A stretch of DNA of 64,000 nt from Streptomyces werraensis (GTDB lineage Bacteria > Actinomycetota > Actinomycetes > Streptomycetales > Streptomycetaceae). Shown in pieces: positions 32,988 to 41,065 of this stretch. The notes beneath the pieces are model-generated. The model searched no databases. It was not told the origin of the DNA and saw only the letters and a list, made by a program, of their open reading frames with translations. The stretch covers positions 225,815 through 289,814 of the forward strand of contig BNBX01000008.1 of assembly GCA_014656175.1 (NCBI GenBank), written 5' to 3'. Numbering within the stretch: position 1 is the first letter of the stretch; every line of letters starts with the position of its first letter. Made by a program: the position numbers and the translations under genes.

Positions 32988-33806
32988 ATGGGCGAGCTCA
33001 TCACCGTCGACGACCCGGCCGACCCGCGCCTGCACGACTACACCGACCTCACGGACGTCGAGCTGCGCCGCCGCCGCGAACCCGCCGAGGGCCTGTTCAT
33101 CGCCGAGGGCGAGAAGGTCGTCCGGCGGGCCGGCGACGCGGGTTACGGCATGCGGTCCATGCTGCTGTCGCGGAAGTGGGTCGACGTCATGCGGGACGTC
33201 ATCGACCGCTCCGACGCCCCGGTCTACGTCGTGGAGCCCGCGCTCGCCGAAAAGGTCACCGGCTACCACGTGCACCGCGGCGCGCTCGCCTCCATGCAGC
33301 GCCGGCCGCTGCCCGACCCCGCCGACGTGCTCCGCACGGCCCGCCGTGTCGTCGTCATGGAATCGGTCAACGACCACACCAACATCGGCGCGATCTTCCG
33401 CTCGGCCGCCGCCCTCGGGATGGACGCGGTCCTGCTCTCCCCGGACTGCGCCGACCCGCTGTACCGCCGCAGCGTCAAGGTCTCCATGGGCGCCGTCTTC
33501 TCCGTCCCGTACGCCCGCCTGGAAACCTGGCCCGAGGATCTGACGACGGTCCAGGACCTGGGTTTCACCGTCCTCGCCCTCACCCCGGACGAACGCGCCC
33601 GCACCCTCGACGAGACGGCGCCGCACCGCATGGACCGGGTGGCCCTGATGCTGGGCGCGGAAGGCACGGGCCTCTCCACCCGGGCTCTCGCCGCCGCCGA
33701 CACCTGGGTCCGCATCCCGATGTCCCACGGAGTGGACTCCCTCAACGTGGGCGCGGCGGCGGCGGTCGCCTTCTACGCGGTGACGGCGGGGCGACCGCAG
33801 GACTAG
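32988..33806 (+). CDS. SpoU/TrmH family RNA 2'-O-methyltransferase
   Basis: 272 residues. The N-terminal substrate-binding part (EPAEGLFIAEGEKVVRRAGD) is followed by the SPOUT knot: MESVNDHTNIGAIFRSAAAL (motif 1), LMLGAEGTGLSTRAL (motif 2) and IPMSHGVDSLNVGAAAAVA (motif 3). Such enzymes methylate ribose in rRNA or tRNA. ATG 32988 is one base after the cysG stop. Target nucleotide is not inferable. Confidence 0.9.
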   Translation: MGELITVDDPADPRLHDYTDLTDVELRRRREPAEGLFIAEGEKVVRRAGDAGYGMRSMLLSRKWVDVMRDVIDRSDAPVYVVEPALAEKVTGYHVHRGALASMQRRPLPDPADVLRTARRVVVMESVNDHTNIGAIFRSAAALGMDAVLLSPDCADPLYRRSVKVSMGAVFSVPYARLETWPEDLTTVQDLGFTVLALTPDERARTLDETAPHRMDRVALMLGAEGTGLSTRALAAADTWVRIPMSHGVDSLNVGAAAAVAFYAVTAGRPQD

Positions 33807-33957
33807 GGAAGAGACACGCCGGGCGGGCGACGGGCGCGGCGCCGCCGCCCGGGCCCCAAAGGGCAGAAGGCGGTGCCCCTTTCGTCCTTACGGCCGCGCG
33901 CTCCTGTGGCGTATCCATGGTGGGGACCACGTACGTTCACCGGAAGGGCTTCGTCGC

Positions 33958-35268
33958 ATGCGCGCGCAGGACTCGGAGAAGGCGCAGGACCGGACGAAGC
34001 CCCGCGCCCCCGTCACCCGGATCCCTTCGGCGGCCCCGGACCCGGCGGTGCTCTCCCAGGGCGCCGGCCCCAGGCCGGGTGACGTCACCGCGCTCCAGCG
34101 GACCGCGGGCAACAGGGCCGTCGCGCGCGCCCTGCAGCGGGAGGCACACCGGCACAGCGCCGACTGCGGGCACGGGACGCGGGCCACCGAGGAGGCGACC
34201 GGCTCGGCGGTGAAGGGCATCCTCGGCTCGCGCGGCCGTTCCCTGCCGACATCGGTCCAGCGGGACGCGGAGGCCAGACTCGGCACCCCCAGGGGCGCCT
34301 ACAGCGCGGTGCAGATCCATGACGGCCCGAAGGACATCGAGGTCTCCCGCGCTCTGGGCGCCGTCGCCTTCACCTCGGGCAGCGACATCGTCGGTGACGT
34401 CTCGCAGCCGCAGACCCTCTACCACGAGCTGCACCACGTCATGCAGCAGCAGAGAGGCGCCGTCCCGGGCACCGACATGGGCAACGGCCTGAGGGTCTCG
34501 GACGAGAACGACCACGCCGAACGCGAGGCGGCCGAAGTCGGGGCCCGGGCCGCGGCCGCGTCGCCCGTCCAGCGTGCGACGGACGCCCCGGTCACCGGAG
34601 CCTTCGAGGCGGTGGCCGGCGGTCCCGCCCCCGTGCAGCGGGGGGCGGCAGTCGTCCAACGCGCCGGGGGCGCGCAGGCCACCGCTCCCGCCAGGATGGA
34701 CGGCGACCGGCTCCTGGACGTCATCGTCGGCCACAACCGCACGCTCGGCGGCTTCCCGTTCGGACGGGAGTCCCGCAACAACGGCGGCAACAACCTCATC
34801 TCGCGCCCGGTGGAGGTGCGGGTGCAGGACGGACCGACGACGGCCGTACTGGCGGTCCACCTCAATGTGATGCTGAATACCGGTGGCGAGGTCGTCGACC
34901 GCAGGAGCGGCTCGTCCTCGGTGACGATCCGCGGTGAGAAGGCGCACCTGACGGCCCGTCTGGCCAGCAGCCAGTCGAGCATCGAGCAGAACGGCGCCTC
35001 TGTCCTGACGGCCGGGGAGTCGATCCACGTCGGGCGGAGCAACGCCGCGAAGGGATGGGGCAACAACCCGGCGAACACCGGTGCCCTCGCGGACAAGGCC
35101 GGGGTGCCGGCGGGCAAGCTCGTCGCGGAACTGCAGAACAGGTTCCCGCCGGGAGAGATCGCCGACATCATCGAGCGGTTCAAGACGGACGTCGGGCGGG
35201 TCGTGATCCACGCCCTGCTCCCCGAGGTCGTGACCGTGAACTGGGAGGGTGACGCCTCGTTCGCCTGA
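33958..35268 (+). CDS. DUF4157 protein with uncharacterised C-terminal domain
   Basis: 436 residues. An ALQRTAGNRAVARALQRE motif (about 45-62) precedes a DUF4157 domain (about 80-200) with the zinc-protease-like HELHHVMQQ near 157-165 and GRSLPTSVQRD. Further VQR motifs follow, then about 200 residues without a known family (GHNRTLGGFPFGRESRNNGG, HIGRSN-like IHVGRSNAAKG). DUF4157 proteins accompany extracellular contractile injection systems and polymorphic toxins, with the variable C-terminus as possible cargo. No immunity gene or injection apparatus is nearby. The C-terminal part uses slightly less G+C-rich codons. Confidence 0.8.
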   Translation: MRAQDSEKAQDRTKPRAPVTRIPSAAPDPAVLSQGAGPRPGDVTALQRTAGNRAVARALQREAHRHSADCGHGTRATEEATGSAVKGILGSRGRSLPTSVQRDAEARLGTPRGAYSAVQIHDGPKDIEVSRALGAVAFTSGSDIVGDVSQPQTLYHELHHVMQQQRGAVPGTDMGNGLRVSDENDHAEREAAEVGARAAAASPVQRATDAPVTGAFEAVAGGPAPVQRGAAVVQRAGGAQATAPARMDGDRLLDVIVGHNRTLGGFPFGRESRNNGGNNLISRPVEVRVQDGPTTAVLAVHLNVMLNTGGEVVDRRSGSSSVTIRGEKAHLTARLASSQSSIEQNGASVLTAGESIHVGRSNAAKGWGNNPANTGALADKAGVPAGKLVAELQNRFPPGEIADIIERFKTDVGRVVIHALLPEVVTVNWEGDASFA

Positions 35269-35700
35269 GGAGACGACGCGCCGCTCGCCGACGGGCACGT
35301 TCACCGATGTCCCGGCGAGCCCTTCGCGCGCGGCCCGGGGTACCGCACGCCCCCACGCCGGAGAGCGACACCGCTGCCTCCGGCCGGTGGAGCGGAACCG
35401 GGCTGCCCGACGGGGCGGTCGCCGCGTGTCCAAGGCGGCCAGATCTCCCCGAACGCACCCCACCACGGGAGGGGTGAGGCCCCGCCGGCCGAGTCCGGGC
35501 CTGAAACGCCGGACAGCTGCGCGTCCTGCCTTGTGGGGCGGCCTTCCTACCCCGCTTCAGCGGTCGGGCTGCGGACCCGGGCGCCGGGCCGGACGGCTGA
35601 GCGGCTTGCCGCACGGCGGCCGACGGCCCCACCGCGCCGAGCGGGGGGCGACCGCACCGCACACCGGCCGGGTCGGCACCTTCGCCAGGAGGACGTCCCC
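35269..35700. other. Intergenic region after the DUF4157 gene
   Basis: 432 bases between convergent genes. No frame has convincing codon use. CCTGAAACGCCGGAC (about 35500-35514) resembles a repeat family I know to be common in Streptomyces intergenic DNA. A pair of GC-rich stems follows, but I cannot assign a clear terminator or an immunity gene. Confidence 0.4.
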
Positions 35701-36981
35701 TCAGGACGGTCCCTGGCACCCCTGCACCACCGCGATCCCGAACGCCACCACCAGCGTCACCACGACGAACACGAACAGCCGCTGCCTCAGCAGCCGCGGG
35801 TTCGTCGGGCGCAGTCCTGAGCCCGTGCGGGGCGCCGGCCGGCGGGCGCCCGTGCCGGTGCCGGGGCGGGTTCCGCCGCGGGACGGGGTGCCGGTGCGCG
35901 GCCGGGGGCGGGCCGGTGTGCCCTGGCGGGGTGCCCCGCTGCGCCCGGAGCCGCCGCCCCGCGACGGGGGCACGCCGCGGCCGCCCCGCGAGGACGAGGG
36001 GCCGCCGCTCCGGGAGGCGGAGCCGCCGCGCGGGGGAGTGGCCCGGCCCCCCTGCCGGCGCGCGTCCCGGTCGGGATAGGTGTCGGCGAGCCGGCCGACC
36101 GCCCGCTCGGACTCGGGGGTGCGCGGCGCCGGAGGACGGACGTCGGCGAGCCCCTGTGCCTCCCGCGCGGCGATCTCCTTGAGCCGCAGCGACAGTTGCA
36201 GCGTGCTCGGCCGCTCCTCGGGATCCTTCGCCAGACAGGCCCGCACCAGCGGGGCCAGCGCGTCGGGGACGCCCTGCAGCTGCGCCTCCTCGTGCACCAC
36301 GCGGTACAGCATCACCTCGGAACTGCCGTGTCCGAAGGGCGAGTCGCCCATCGACGCGTACGCGAGCGTGGCGCCCAGCGAGAACACGTCCGTGGCCGGT
36401 GTGACGGCCGCACCGCGCACCTGCTCGGGCGCGAGGAAGCCGGGCGAGCCGACGGCCGTGCCCACGTGCGTGAGTGTCGACGCGCCGGTGGCCCAGGCGA
36501 TGCCGAAGTCGATGATCCGCGGTCCCTTCGGGGACAGCAGGATGTTGGACGGCTTGAGGTCCCGGTGCACCACCCCGGCCTCGTGCACCGCGACCAGCCC
36601 CTCCGAGAGCGCGGCGCCCACGGCGGCCACCTCGGCGGCGCTGAGCGGGCCCTCGTCGGCCACCTTGTCGTGCAGCGACGGACCGGGCACGTACTGGGTG
36701 GCGAACCAGGGGCGGTCCGCCTCCAGGTCGGCGGCGACCAGCCGGGCCGTGCAGCCGCCGCGGATGCGCCGGGCCGCCGAGACCTCGCGGGCGAACCGTG
36801 AGCGGAACTCCTGGTCCTCCGCCAGATCGGGGCGGATGACCTTCAGTGCGACCCGCTGCCCCTTCTTGTCGGAGCCCAGGTAGACCACGCCCATCCCGCC
36901 CGCGCCGAGCCGTCGGTGAAGCCTGAAAGAGCCGACGACGCGCGGGTCCTCGCGCCTCAGGCGCATCATCGCCATGTTCAT
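35701..36981 (-). CDS. Membrane-anchored Ser/Thr protein kinase
   Basis: 426 residues. The kinase domain (about 15-275) has the glycine loop RLGAGGMGVVYLG, the ATP lysine in VALKVIRP, the catalytic loop VVHRDLKPSNILL, the DFG motif as IIDFGIA, and GSPGFLAPEQVRG. A linker of 110 residues rich in Arg, Gly, Pro and Ser then leads to one membrane helix (LFVFVVVTLVVAFGIAVV) and a very short outside tail (QGCQGPS). There is no extracellular sensor domain. ATG 36981 is chosen; ATG 36975 is also possible. Regulatory target is unknown. Confidence 0.9.
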   Translation of the reverse strand: MNMAMMRLRREDPRVVGSFRLHRRLGAGGMGVVYLGSDKKGQRVALKVIRPDLAEDQEFRSRFAREVSAARRIRGGCTARLVAADLEADRPWFATQYVPGPSLHDKVADEGPLSAAEVAAVGAALSEGLVAVHEAGVVHRDLKPSNILLSPKGPRIIDFGIAWATGASTLTHVGTAVGSPGFLAPEQVRGAAVTPATDVFSLGATLAYASMGDSPFGHGSSEVMLYRVVHEEAQLQGVPDALAPLVRACLAKDPEERPSTLQLSLRLKEIAAREAQGLADVRPPAPRTPESERAVGRLADTYPDRDARRQGGRATPPRGGSASRSGGPSSSRGGRGVPPSRGGGSGRSGAPRQGTPARPRPRTGTPSRGGTRPGTGTGARRPAPRTGSGLRPTNPRLLRQRLFVFVVVTLVVAFGIAVVQGCQGPS

Positions 36982-37185
36982 CCCCGCTGCCCGGTCCTGT
37001 GACGTGCCACAGCTTACGTTTCCACACCCGTCCGTGCGCAGAGGCCGCGCCCTCTCCGTTCGACGGATTGTCAGTGGCCGGTGGGAGACTTGAAGTGTGG
37101 TCAGGGAGGGCCTGAGCAGGCCGGGTTCGCGCGAGGGCGGACCTGTCCGGTCCCAACCACCCGACGGCGGAGGGGGATTGATCGC

Positions 37186-37461
37186 GTGAAGGGTGACCGG
37201 GTCGAGATCGTCGTGGACGCAGGGGACACGACGCGTACGTACGAGGTGGTGGCCTCGCGGGCGGGCCGCAGGGTCGAGACGGCGGTACGACGAGGGGTGG
37301 TCGAAGTGAGCGAAGTCACCCGAACCGGGGCTGTGGTGCGCACCGCGCGTTTCATGGCGAACCGGGTGCTCGCCCTGGTGGAGCAGCCCGTCCCGCGCCA
37401 GGACACCTCGGAGGGAGCGGGCCGCGGCGGCCGTCCCCTCGGGGATGTCCCCGAGGCGTAG
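37186..37461 (+). CDS. Small conserved-looking protein of unknown function
   Basis: 91 residues. Beta-rich core: VKGDRVEIVVDAGDTTRTYE, VVEVSEVTRTGAVVRTARFM, ANRVLALVEQP. No known motif. GTG 37186 is preceded by GGAGGGGG at the right distance. The coding frame has strong Streptomyces codon bias. It is divergent from the kinase gene, with about 200 bases between the starts, so the two may share regulation. Confidence 0.7.
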   Translation: MKGDRVEIVVDAGDTTRTYEVVASRAGRRVETAVRRGVVEVSEVTRTGAVVRTARFMANRVLALVEQPVPRQDTSEGAGRGGRPLGDVPEA

Positions 37462-37659
37462 GACGCCGTCTCCACCCAGGGGAGTACGGCGCGGCGGCCC
37501 GCTCATCCTCCGGGAGGCCCACCGATCGGTACGAGGGCATGACGTGCCGGAAGCCTGAAACCCATAGATTCGATGTCGAGCGGCGGGTGCAGCACTCGTC
37601 CCCCGAGGTCGGACGCCCGCCGCTGTCAAAGACAACAGAAACGGTCAGGAGAAGGGGCC

Positions 37660-37839
37660 ATGGCGTACACGGCACCGCGGACACTGCTCCGCACGCGGGA
37701 TCGCGGCGAGGGCCGCCGGCACCCGCTGGTGGCGACGCTCATGGCCCTGCCCCTGGCGGTCCTGCTCCTCCTCGTCTTCGACGGGTGGGAGCTGGTGACC
37801 ACACAGGCGTCGTCCGTGGGCGAGATGCTGGGACGCTGA
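37660..37839 (+). CDS. Small single-pass membrane protein
   Basis: 59 residues. A basic N-terminus (PRTLLRTRDRGEGRRH) leads into one membrane helix (LVATLMALPLAVLLLLVF), then a short outside tail ending SSVGEMLGR. ATG 37660 has AGGAGAAGG 6 bases upstream, which makes it a credible gene despite its length. Function unknown; followed by a strong terminator. Confidence 0.72.
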   Translation: MAYTAPRTLLRTRDRGEGRRHPLVATLMALPLAVLLLLVFDGWELVTTQASSVGEMLGR

Positions 37840-37928
37840 ATTCAGCGACCCCAGGCCCGGAAGAGCGGTCCGGGCGGGGACATCCACCCATGAAACCCCG
37901 TGGGGACGGGGGTGCGGCGGACGGCAAG

Positions 37929-37967
37929 ATGCCGGCGCAGCTGGGGAGCTGCGCCGGCATTGCTTTT
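37929..37967 (+). terminator. Strong intrinsic terminator after the 59-residue gene
   Basis: ATGCCGGCGCAGCT (37929-37942) and AGCTGCGCCGGCAT (37947-37960) are perfect 14-base arms around GGGG, followed by TGCTTTT. It supports the small gene upstream being a separate transcription unit. Confidence 0.85.
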
Positions 37968-38011
37968 CCCCACCCGCGAGGACGCCCGTCCGCCCCGCGT
38001 AGCCTCACCCC

Positions 38012-38938
38012 GTGACCGAGGACCTCCTCCCCGCCCTGGCCGCCCGCGCCGCGGCGGCGGCCCACGCCCGCGACCCCGCCTGCCCCTGCACCGCGGCCAC
38101 CCTCGTCCACCGCGAGGACACCACCGTCGTCCGGCACGCCGTCGCGGTGGCCAAGGCGCACCCCGCGGAGACGGACACCGCCGAGCTGGCCGTGCGGACC
38201 GCCGTCGCCGCCCGCCTTCCCGGCATCCTGCTGCCCCCGCTCACCCCGGCCCCGGCCGAGCTGCACGGCCGCCCGGTCACGTACTGGCCGTACGGCATGC
38301 CCGTGGGCCCGGACGACCCGGACGCCGCCCCCTGGGAGGAGGCGGGCGTCCTCCTCGCCCGCCTGCACCGGACCCCGCTCCCCGAGGCCGTCCCTCCCAT
38401 GCGCGGACCGGAGAAGGCCGCCCGCGCCGTGGCGCTCCTCGGGGACCTCGCCCCGCGCCACCCGGCGGCCGCCCCCGTGCTGGACGCCTGGGCGGACCTC
38501 CCTCCGTGGGCCCGCGGCGAGGCGCCCGCGCCGGGGCCCGTACGCCTCTGTCACGGCGACTTCCACCTCGGGCAGCTGATACGCGACCGCGCTCCCGGCG
38601 GCCCGTGGCTGCTGATCGACGTGGACGACCTCGGTGCGGGCCCGCCGGTGTGGGACCTGGCCCGCCCCGCCGCCTGGTACGCCGTGGGGATGCTCGACCC
38701 CGACGCCTGGCACCTCTTCCTGACCGCCTACCGCGCCGCCGGCGGCCCCGCCGTACCGCCCGACGGCGATCCCTGGCCCGTGCTGGACGTCCCGGCCCGC
38801 GCCCTCACCGCGCAGACCGCCGCCCGCGCCGTCACCAAGGCGGCCGCGGCGGGCCGGCCGCTGGACGAGGTGGAGGAGTGGCTGGTCGACGCCTGTGCCC
38901 GCATGCGGTCCGTACCGGCCGCAGCTCCGGCGGACTGA
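38012..38938 (+). CDS. Aminoglycoside-phosphotransferase-family (APH) protein
   Basis: 308 residues. The kinase-like C-lobe carries LCHGDFHLGQLI (Brenner-like catalytic motif) and LLIDVDDLGAGPPVWDLARP (metal-binding motif). The N-lobe has TTVVRHAVAVAKAH. The family phosphorylates antibiotics, choline, homoserine and other small molecules; the substrate here cannot be told and nothing nearby suggests antibiotic resistance. GTG 38012 is the start, with no strong ribosome site. Confidence 0.82.
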   Translation: MTEDLLPALAARAAAAAHARDPACPCTAATLVHREDTTVVRHAVAVAKAHPAETDTAELAVRTAVAARLPGILLPPLTPAPAELHGRPVTYWPYGMPVGPDDPDAAPWEEAGVLLARLHRTPLPEAVPPMRGPEKAARAVALLGDLAPRHPAAAPVLDAWADLPPWARGEAPAPGPVRLCHGDFHLGQLIRDRAPGGPWLLIDVDDLGAGPPVWDLARPAAWYAVGMLDPDAWHLFLTAYRAAGGPAVPPDGDPWPVLDVPARALTAQTAARAVTKAAAAGRPLDEVEEWLVDACARMRSVPAAAPAD

Positions 38939-39038
38939 CAGAATCTCCCCGGCGTAGGGTGCAACCGGCCCACAGCCGGACGGAGTCTGTCCAGCTGATA
39001 CGCGAAGCAGATACGAACGGCGAGGAGTTGACCAGAAG

Positions 39039-39326
39039 ATGCAGTGTCCGAAGTGCCGTGCCCCGATGCACACGTACAACCGCAACGGTGTCCAGATCGA
39101 GCAGTGCAGCGGGTGCCGGGGGATCTTCCTCGACTACGGCGAGCTGGAGGCGCTGACCCGGCTCGAGTCCCAGTGGTCGCAGCCCGCCCCGCCCCCGCCG
39201 GCCGCCCCCCAGGCGTACCCCCCGGCCGCGGCGCCGCAGGCCCCGGCGTGGGGAGCGCCGCACGGCGGCCACTACGGCGGTCACCGCCGTCACAAGAGCT
39301 TCGGCCACATGCTCTTCTCCAGCTGA
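39039..39326 (+). CDS. TFIIB-type zinc-ribbon protein
   Basis: 95 residues. The N-terminal zinc ribbon has two CxxC pairs (QCPKCRAPM and QCSGCRGIFLDYGELE), matching the zf-TFIIB small-protein family. A Pro/Ala-rich linker follows, then a His-rich end (GGHYGGHRRHKSFGH). ATG 39039 with GAGGAG upstream. Probably a small nucleic-acid or metal-binding protein; role unknown. Confidence 0.85.
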   Translation: MQCPKCRAPMHTYNRNGVQIEQCSGCRGIFLDYGELEALTRLESQWSQPAPPPPAAPQAYPPAAAPQAPAWGAPHGGHYGGHRRHKSFGHMLFSS

Positions 39327-39338
39327 CGGGCACACGAC

Positions 39339-39368
39339 GAAGCCCCCGGTCGCAGGACCGGGGGCTTC
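39339..39368. terminator. Terminator between the zinc-ribbon gene and the tRNA cluster
   Basis: GAAGCCCCCGGTC (39339-39351) and GACCGGGGGCTTC (39356-39368) are perfect 13-base arms around a 4-base loop. It separates the plus-strand gene from the convergent tRNA transcript and can serve both. Confidence 0.8.
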
Positions 39369-39376
39369 GAGCCGTG

Positions 39377-39448
39377 TGGACGATACTGGGATTGAACCAG
39401 TGACCTCTTCCGTGTCAGGGAAGCGCTCTCCCGCTGAGCTAATCGTCC
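39377..39448 (-). tRNA. tRNA-Val (GAC), copy 1
   Basis: 72 bases. Acceptor arms GGACGAT/ATCGTCC, D-arm AGCTCAGCGGGAGAGC, anticodon stem CTTCC/GGAAG with loop CTGACAC (anticodon GAC), T-arm loop GGTTCAATCC, discriminator A. CCA is not encoded. Confidence 0.95.
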
Positions 39449-39491
39449 TCGGGACCACGACCACTCCGCGGAGCGGATCATGGGCACTGCG

Positions 39492-39563
39492 TGCGCGATA
39501 CTGGGATTGAACCAGTGACCTCTTCCGTGTCAGGGAAGCGCTCTCCCGCTGAGCTAATCGCGC
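39492..39563 (-). tRNA. tRNA-Val (GAC), copy 2 with different acceptor stem
   Basis: 72 bases, same as the neighbouring copies except that the acceptor arms are GCGCGAT/ATCGCGC. The changes are compensatory, so the stem is intact. Anticodon GAC. Confidence 0.95.
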
Positions 39564-39602
39564 GGGGTCGGATCTTCGCAGATCCAGGATCCGGAGATCC
39601 AG

Positions 39603-39674
39603 TGGACGATACTGGGATTGAACCAGTGACCTCTTCCGTGTCAGGGAAGCGCTCTCCCGCTGAGCTAATCGTCC
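39603..39674 (-). tRNA. tRNA-Val (GAC), copy 3
   Basis: 72 bases, identical to copy 1 (acceptor GGACGAT, anticodon GAC, discriminator A). Confidence 0.95.
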
Positions 39675-39678
39675 TTGG

Positions 39679-39749
39679 AGGTGGAGACGGGATTTGAACC
39701 CGTGTAGACGGCTTTGCAGGCCGTTGCCTCGCCTCTCGGCCACTCCACC
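39679..39749 (-). tRNA. tRNA-Cys (GCA)
   Basis: 71 bases. Acceptor GGTGGAG with its complement, anticodon loop CTGCAAA (anticodon GCA), T-loop GGTTCAAATCC and discriminator U, the identity base of tRNA-Cys. Only 4 bases separate it from the Val tRNA downstream, so they are on one transcript. Confidence 0.95.
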
Positions 39750-39786
39750 AGGAGTGTAGGGGACCGGGAAGCCCCCTCTTCCTTCG

Positions 39787-39859
39787 AGCGGACGACGAGG
39801 CTCGAACTCGCGACCTCAACCTTGGCAAGGTTGCGCTCTACCAACTGAGCTACGTCCGC
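39787..39859 (-). tRNA. tRNA-Gly (GCC)
   Basis: 73 bases. Acceptor GCGGACG, anticodon loop TTGCCAA (anticodon GCC), T-loop AGTTCGAGCC, discriminator U as usual for tRNA-Gly. First gene of the five-tRNA cluster on the minus strand. Confidence 0.95.
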
Positions 39860-39900
39860 CTGTCGTTTCGGTCCGCTTGCGCGTCCCGGCGACGAACTGA

Positions 39901-39928
39901 ACTCTAGCGGATTCCGGGGCCAGCACAA
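39901..39928 (-). promoter_or_regulatory. Candidate promoter of the tRNA cluster
   Basis: On the minus strand TTGTGC (39928-39923) and TAGAGT (39906-39901) are spaced 16 bases, about 42 bases before tRNA-Gly. The -35 box falls in a GCACAAA...TTTGTGC inverted repeat (39923-39942). Confidence 0.45.
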
Positions 39929-40012
39929 AAACCCGTTTGTGCAGCGTGCTGCGCTGCGCCTGCTCAGGGGCGTGGTCACGTCACCCGCGCGCCCCCGCCA
40001 TAGACTCGTGGC

Positions 40013-41065
40013 GTGCACGACCTGCCACCTCTCGCGCGCTTCGGTGACCGCGTCGCCACCGGCCTCGCCGACGTCACCGACGACCCCGCCGCCCTCGACT
40101 CCTCGGGCTTCTGGGCGGTCGCCGCCGACTTCGAGGGGCGCCTGACCTGCGCCCGGTTCCACGACGTCCGCACCGAGCCCGTGCCGCCGCCGGCATCGGG
40201 CGCCTGGCGGGGACCGGCGGCCGGCGACTGGACGTCCTCCCTCGACCGCGCCGCGTACACGGCGGCGGTGCGCCGCATCCGCGACCACATAGCGGCGGGC
40301 GAGGTCTACCAGGCGAACCTCTGCCGCGTCCTGTCCGCCCCGGTGGCCCCGGACGCCGACGTGGACGCCCTCACCGCCCTGCTGGCCCGCGGCAACCCGG
40401 CCCCCTACGCAGGAACGATTCGGCTGCCGCGGCACGGAGTGGAGATCGCCACCGCCTCGCCCGAGTTGTTCCTGCGCCGGGACGGCCGGACCGTCGAGTC
40501 CGGGCCGATCAAGGGCACCGGCCGCACCGAGGCGGACCTGCTGGAGAAGGACTACGCCGAGAACGTCATGATCGTCGACCTGGTCCGCAACGACATCGGA
40601 CAGGTCTGCGCCACCGGCACCGTCACTGTCCCCGACCTCTGCGCCGTCGAGAAGCACCCGGGGCTGGTCCACCTCGTCTCCACGGTCCGCGGCGAGCTGC
40701 GCGGCGGTGAGGGCTGGCCGGGGCTGCTCCGCGCCGCCTTCCCGCCCGGCTCCGTCACCGGGGCGCCCAAGTCCAGCGCGCTGCGGATCATCGACGCTCT
40801 GGAGACCGCCCCGCGCGGCCCCTACTGCGGCGGGATCGGCTGGGTCGACGCCGACCGCGGCACCGGCGTGCTCGCCGTCGGCATCCGCACCTTCTGGATC
40901 GACCGGGACGCCGACGGCGCGGCCGTGCTGCGGTTCGGCACCGGCGCCGGCATCACCTGGGGTTCCGACCCCGAGGGGGAGTGGCGCGAGACCGAGCTGA
41001 AGGCTTCCCGGCTGCTCGCGGTAGCGTCGGGGACGTACCAGGTGAGCGAAAGGATCCAGACGTGA
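40013..41065 (+). CDS. pabB: Chorismate-binding protein, aminodeoxychorismate synthase component I-like
   Basis: 350 residues, shorter than full PabB because the N-terminal domain is reduced. The chorismate-binding core is complete: RIRDHIAAGEVYQANLCRVL, ATASPELFLRRDGRTVES, GPIKGTGRTEADLLEKDYAE, MIVDLVRNDIGQVC, FPPGSVTGAPKSSAL. With a PabC-like gene coupled downstream, p-aminobenzoate synthesis for folate is most likely; an anthranilate synthase-like role is the alternative. No glutamine amidotransferase is adjacent. GTG 40013 start. Confidence 0.82.
   Translation: MHDLPPLARFGDRVATGLADVTDDPAALDSSGFWAVAADFEGRLTCARFHDVRTEPVPPPASGAWRGPAAGDWTSSLDRAAYTAAVRRIRDHIAAGEVYQANLCRVLSAPVAPDADVDALTALLARGNPAPYAGTIRLPRHGVEIATASPELFLRRDGRTVESGPIKGTGRTEADLLEKDYAENVMIVDLVRNDIGQVCATGTVTVPDLCAVEKHPGLVHLVSTVRGELRGGEGWPGLLRAAFPPGSVTGAPKSSALRIIDALETAPRGPYCGGIGWVDADRGTGVLAVGIRTFWIDRDADGAAVLRFGTGAGITWGSDPEGEWRETELKASRLLAVASGTYQVSERIQT

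Noticed and set aside
35269..35700. Immunity gene for the DUF4157 protein
   Set aside because: No frame in this stretch has credible codon use or a ribosome site.
39377..39674. Direct repeats as a CRISPR-like array
   Set aside because: They fold as tRNA-Val with a full anticodon arm; three copies with unequal gaps.
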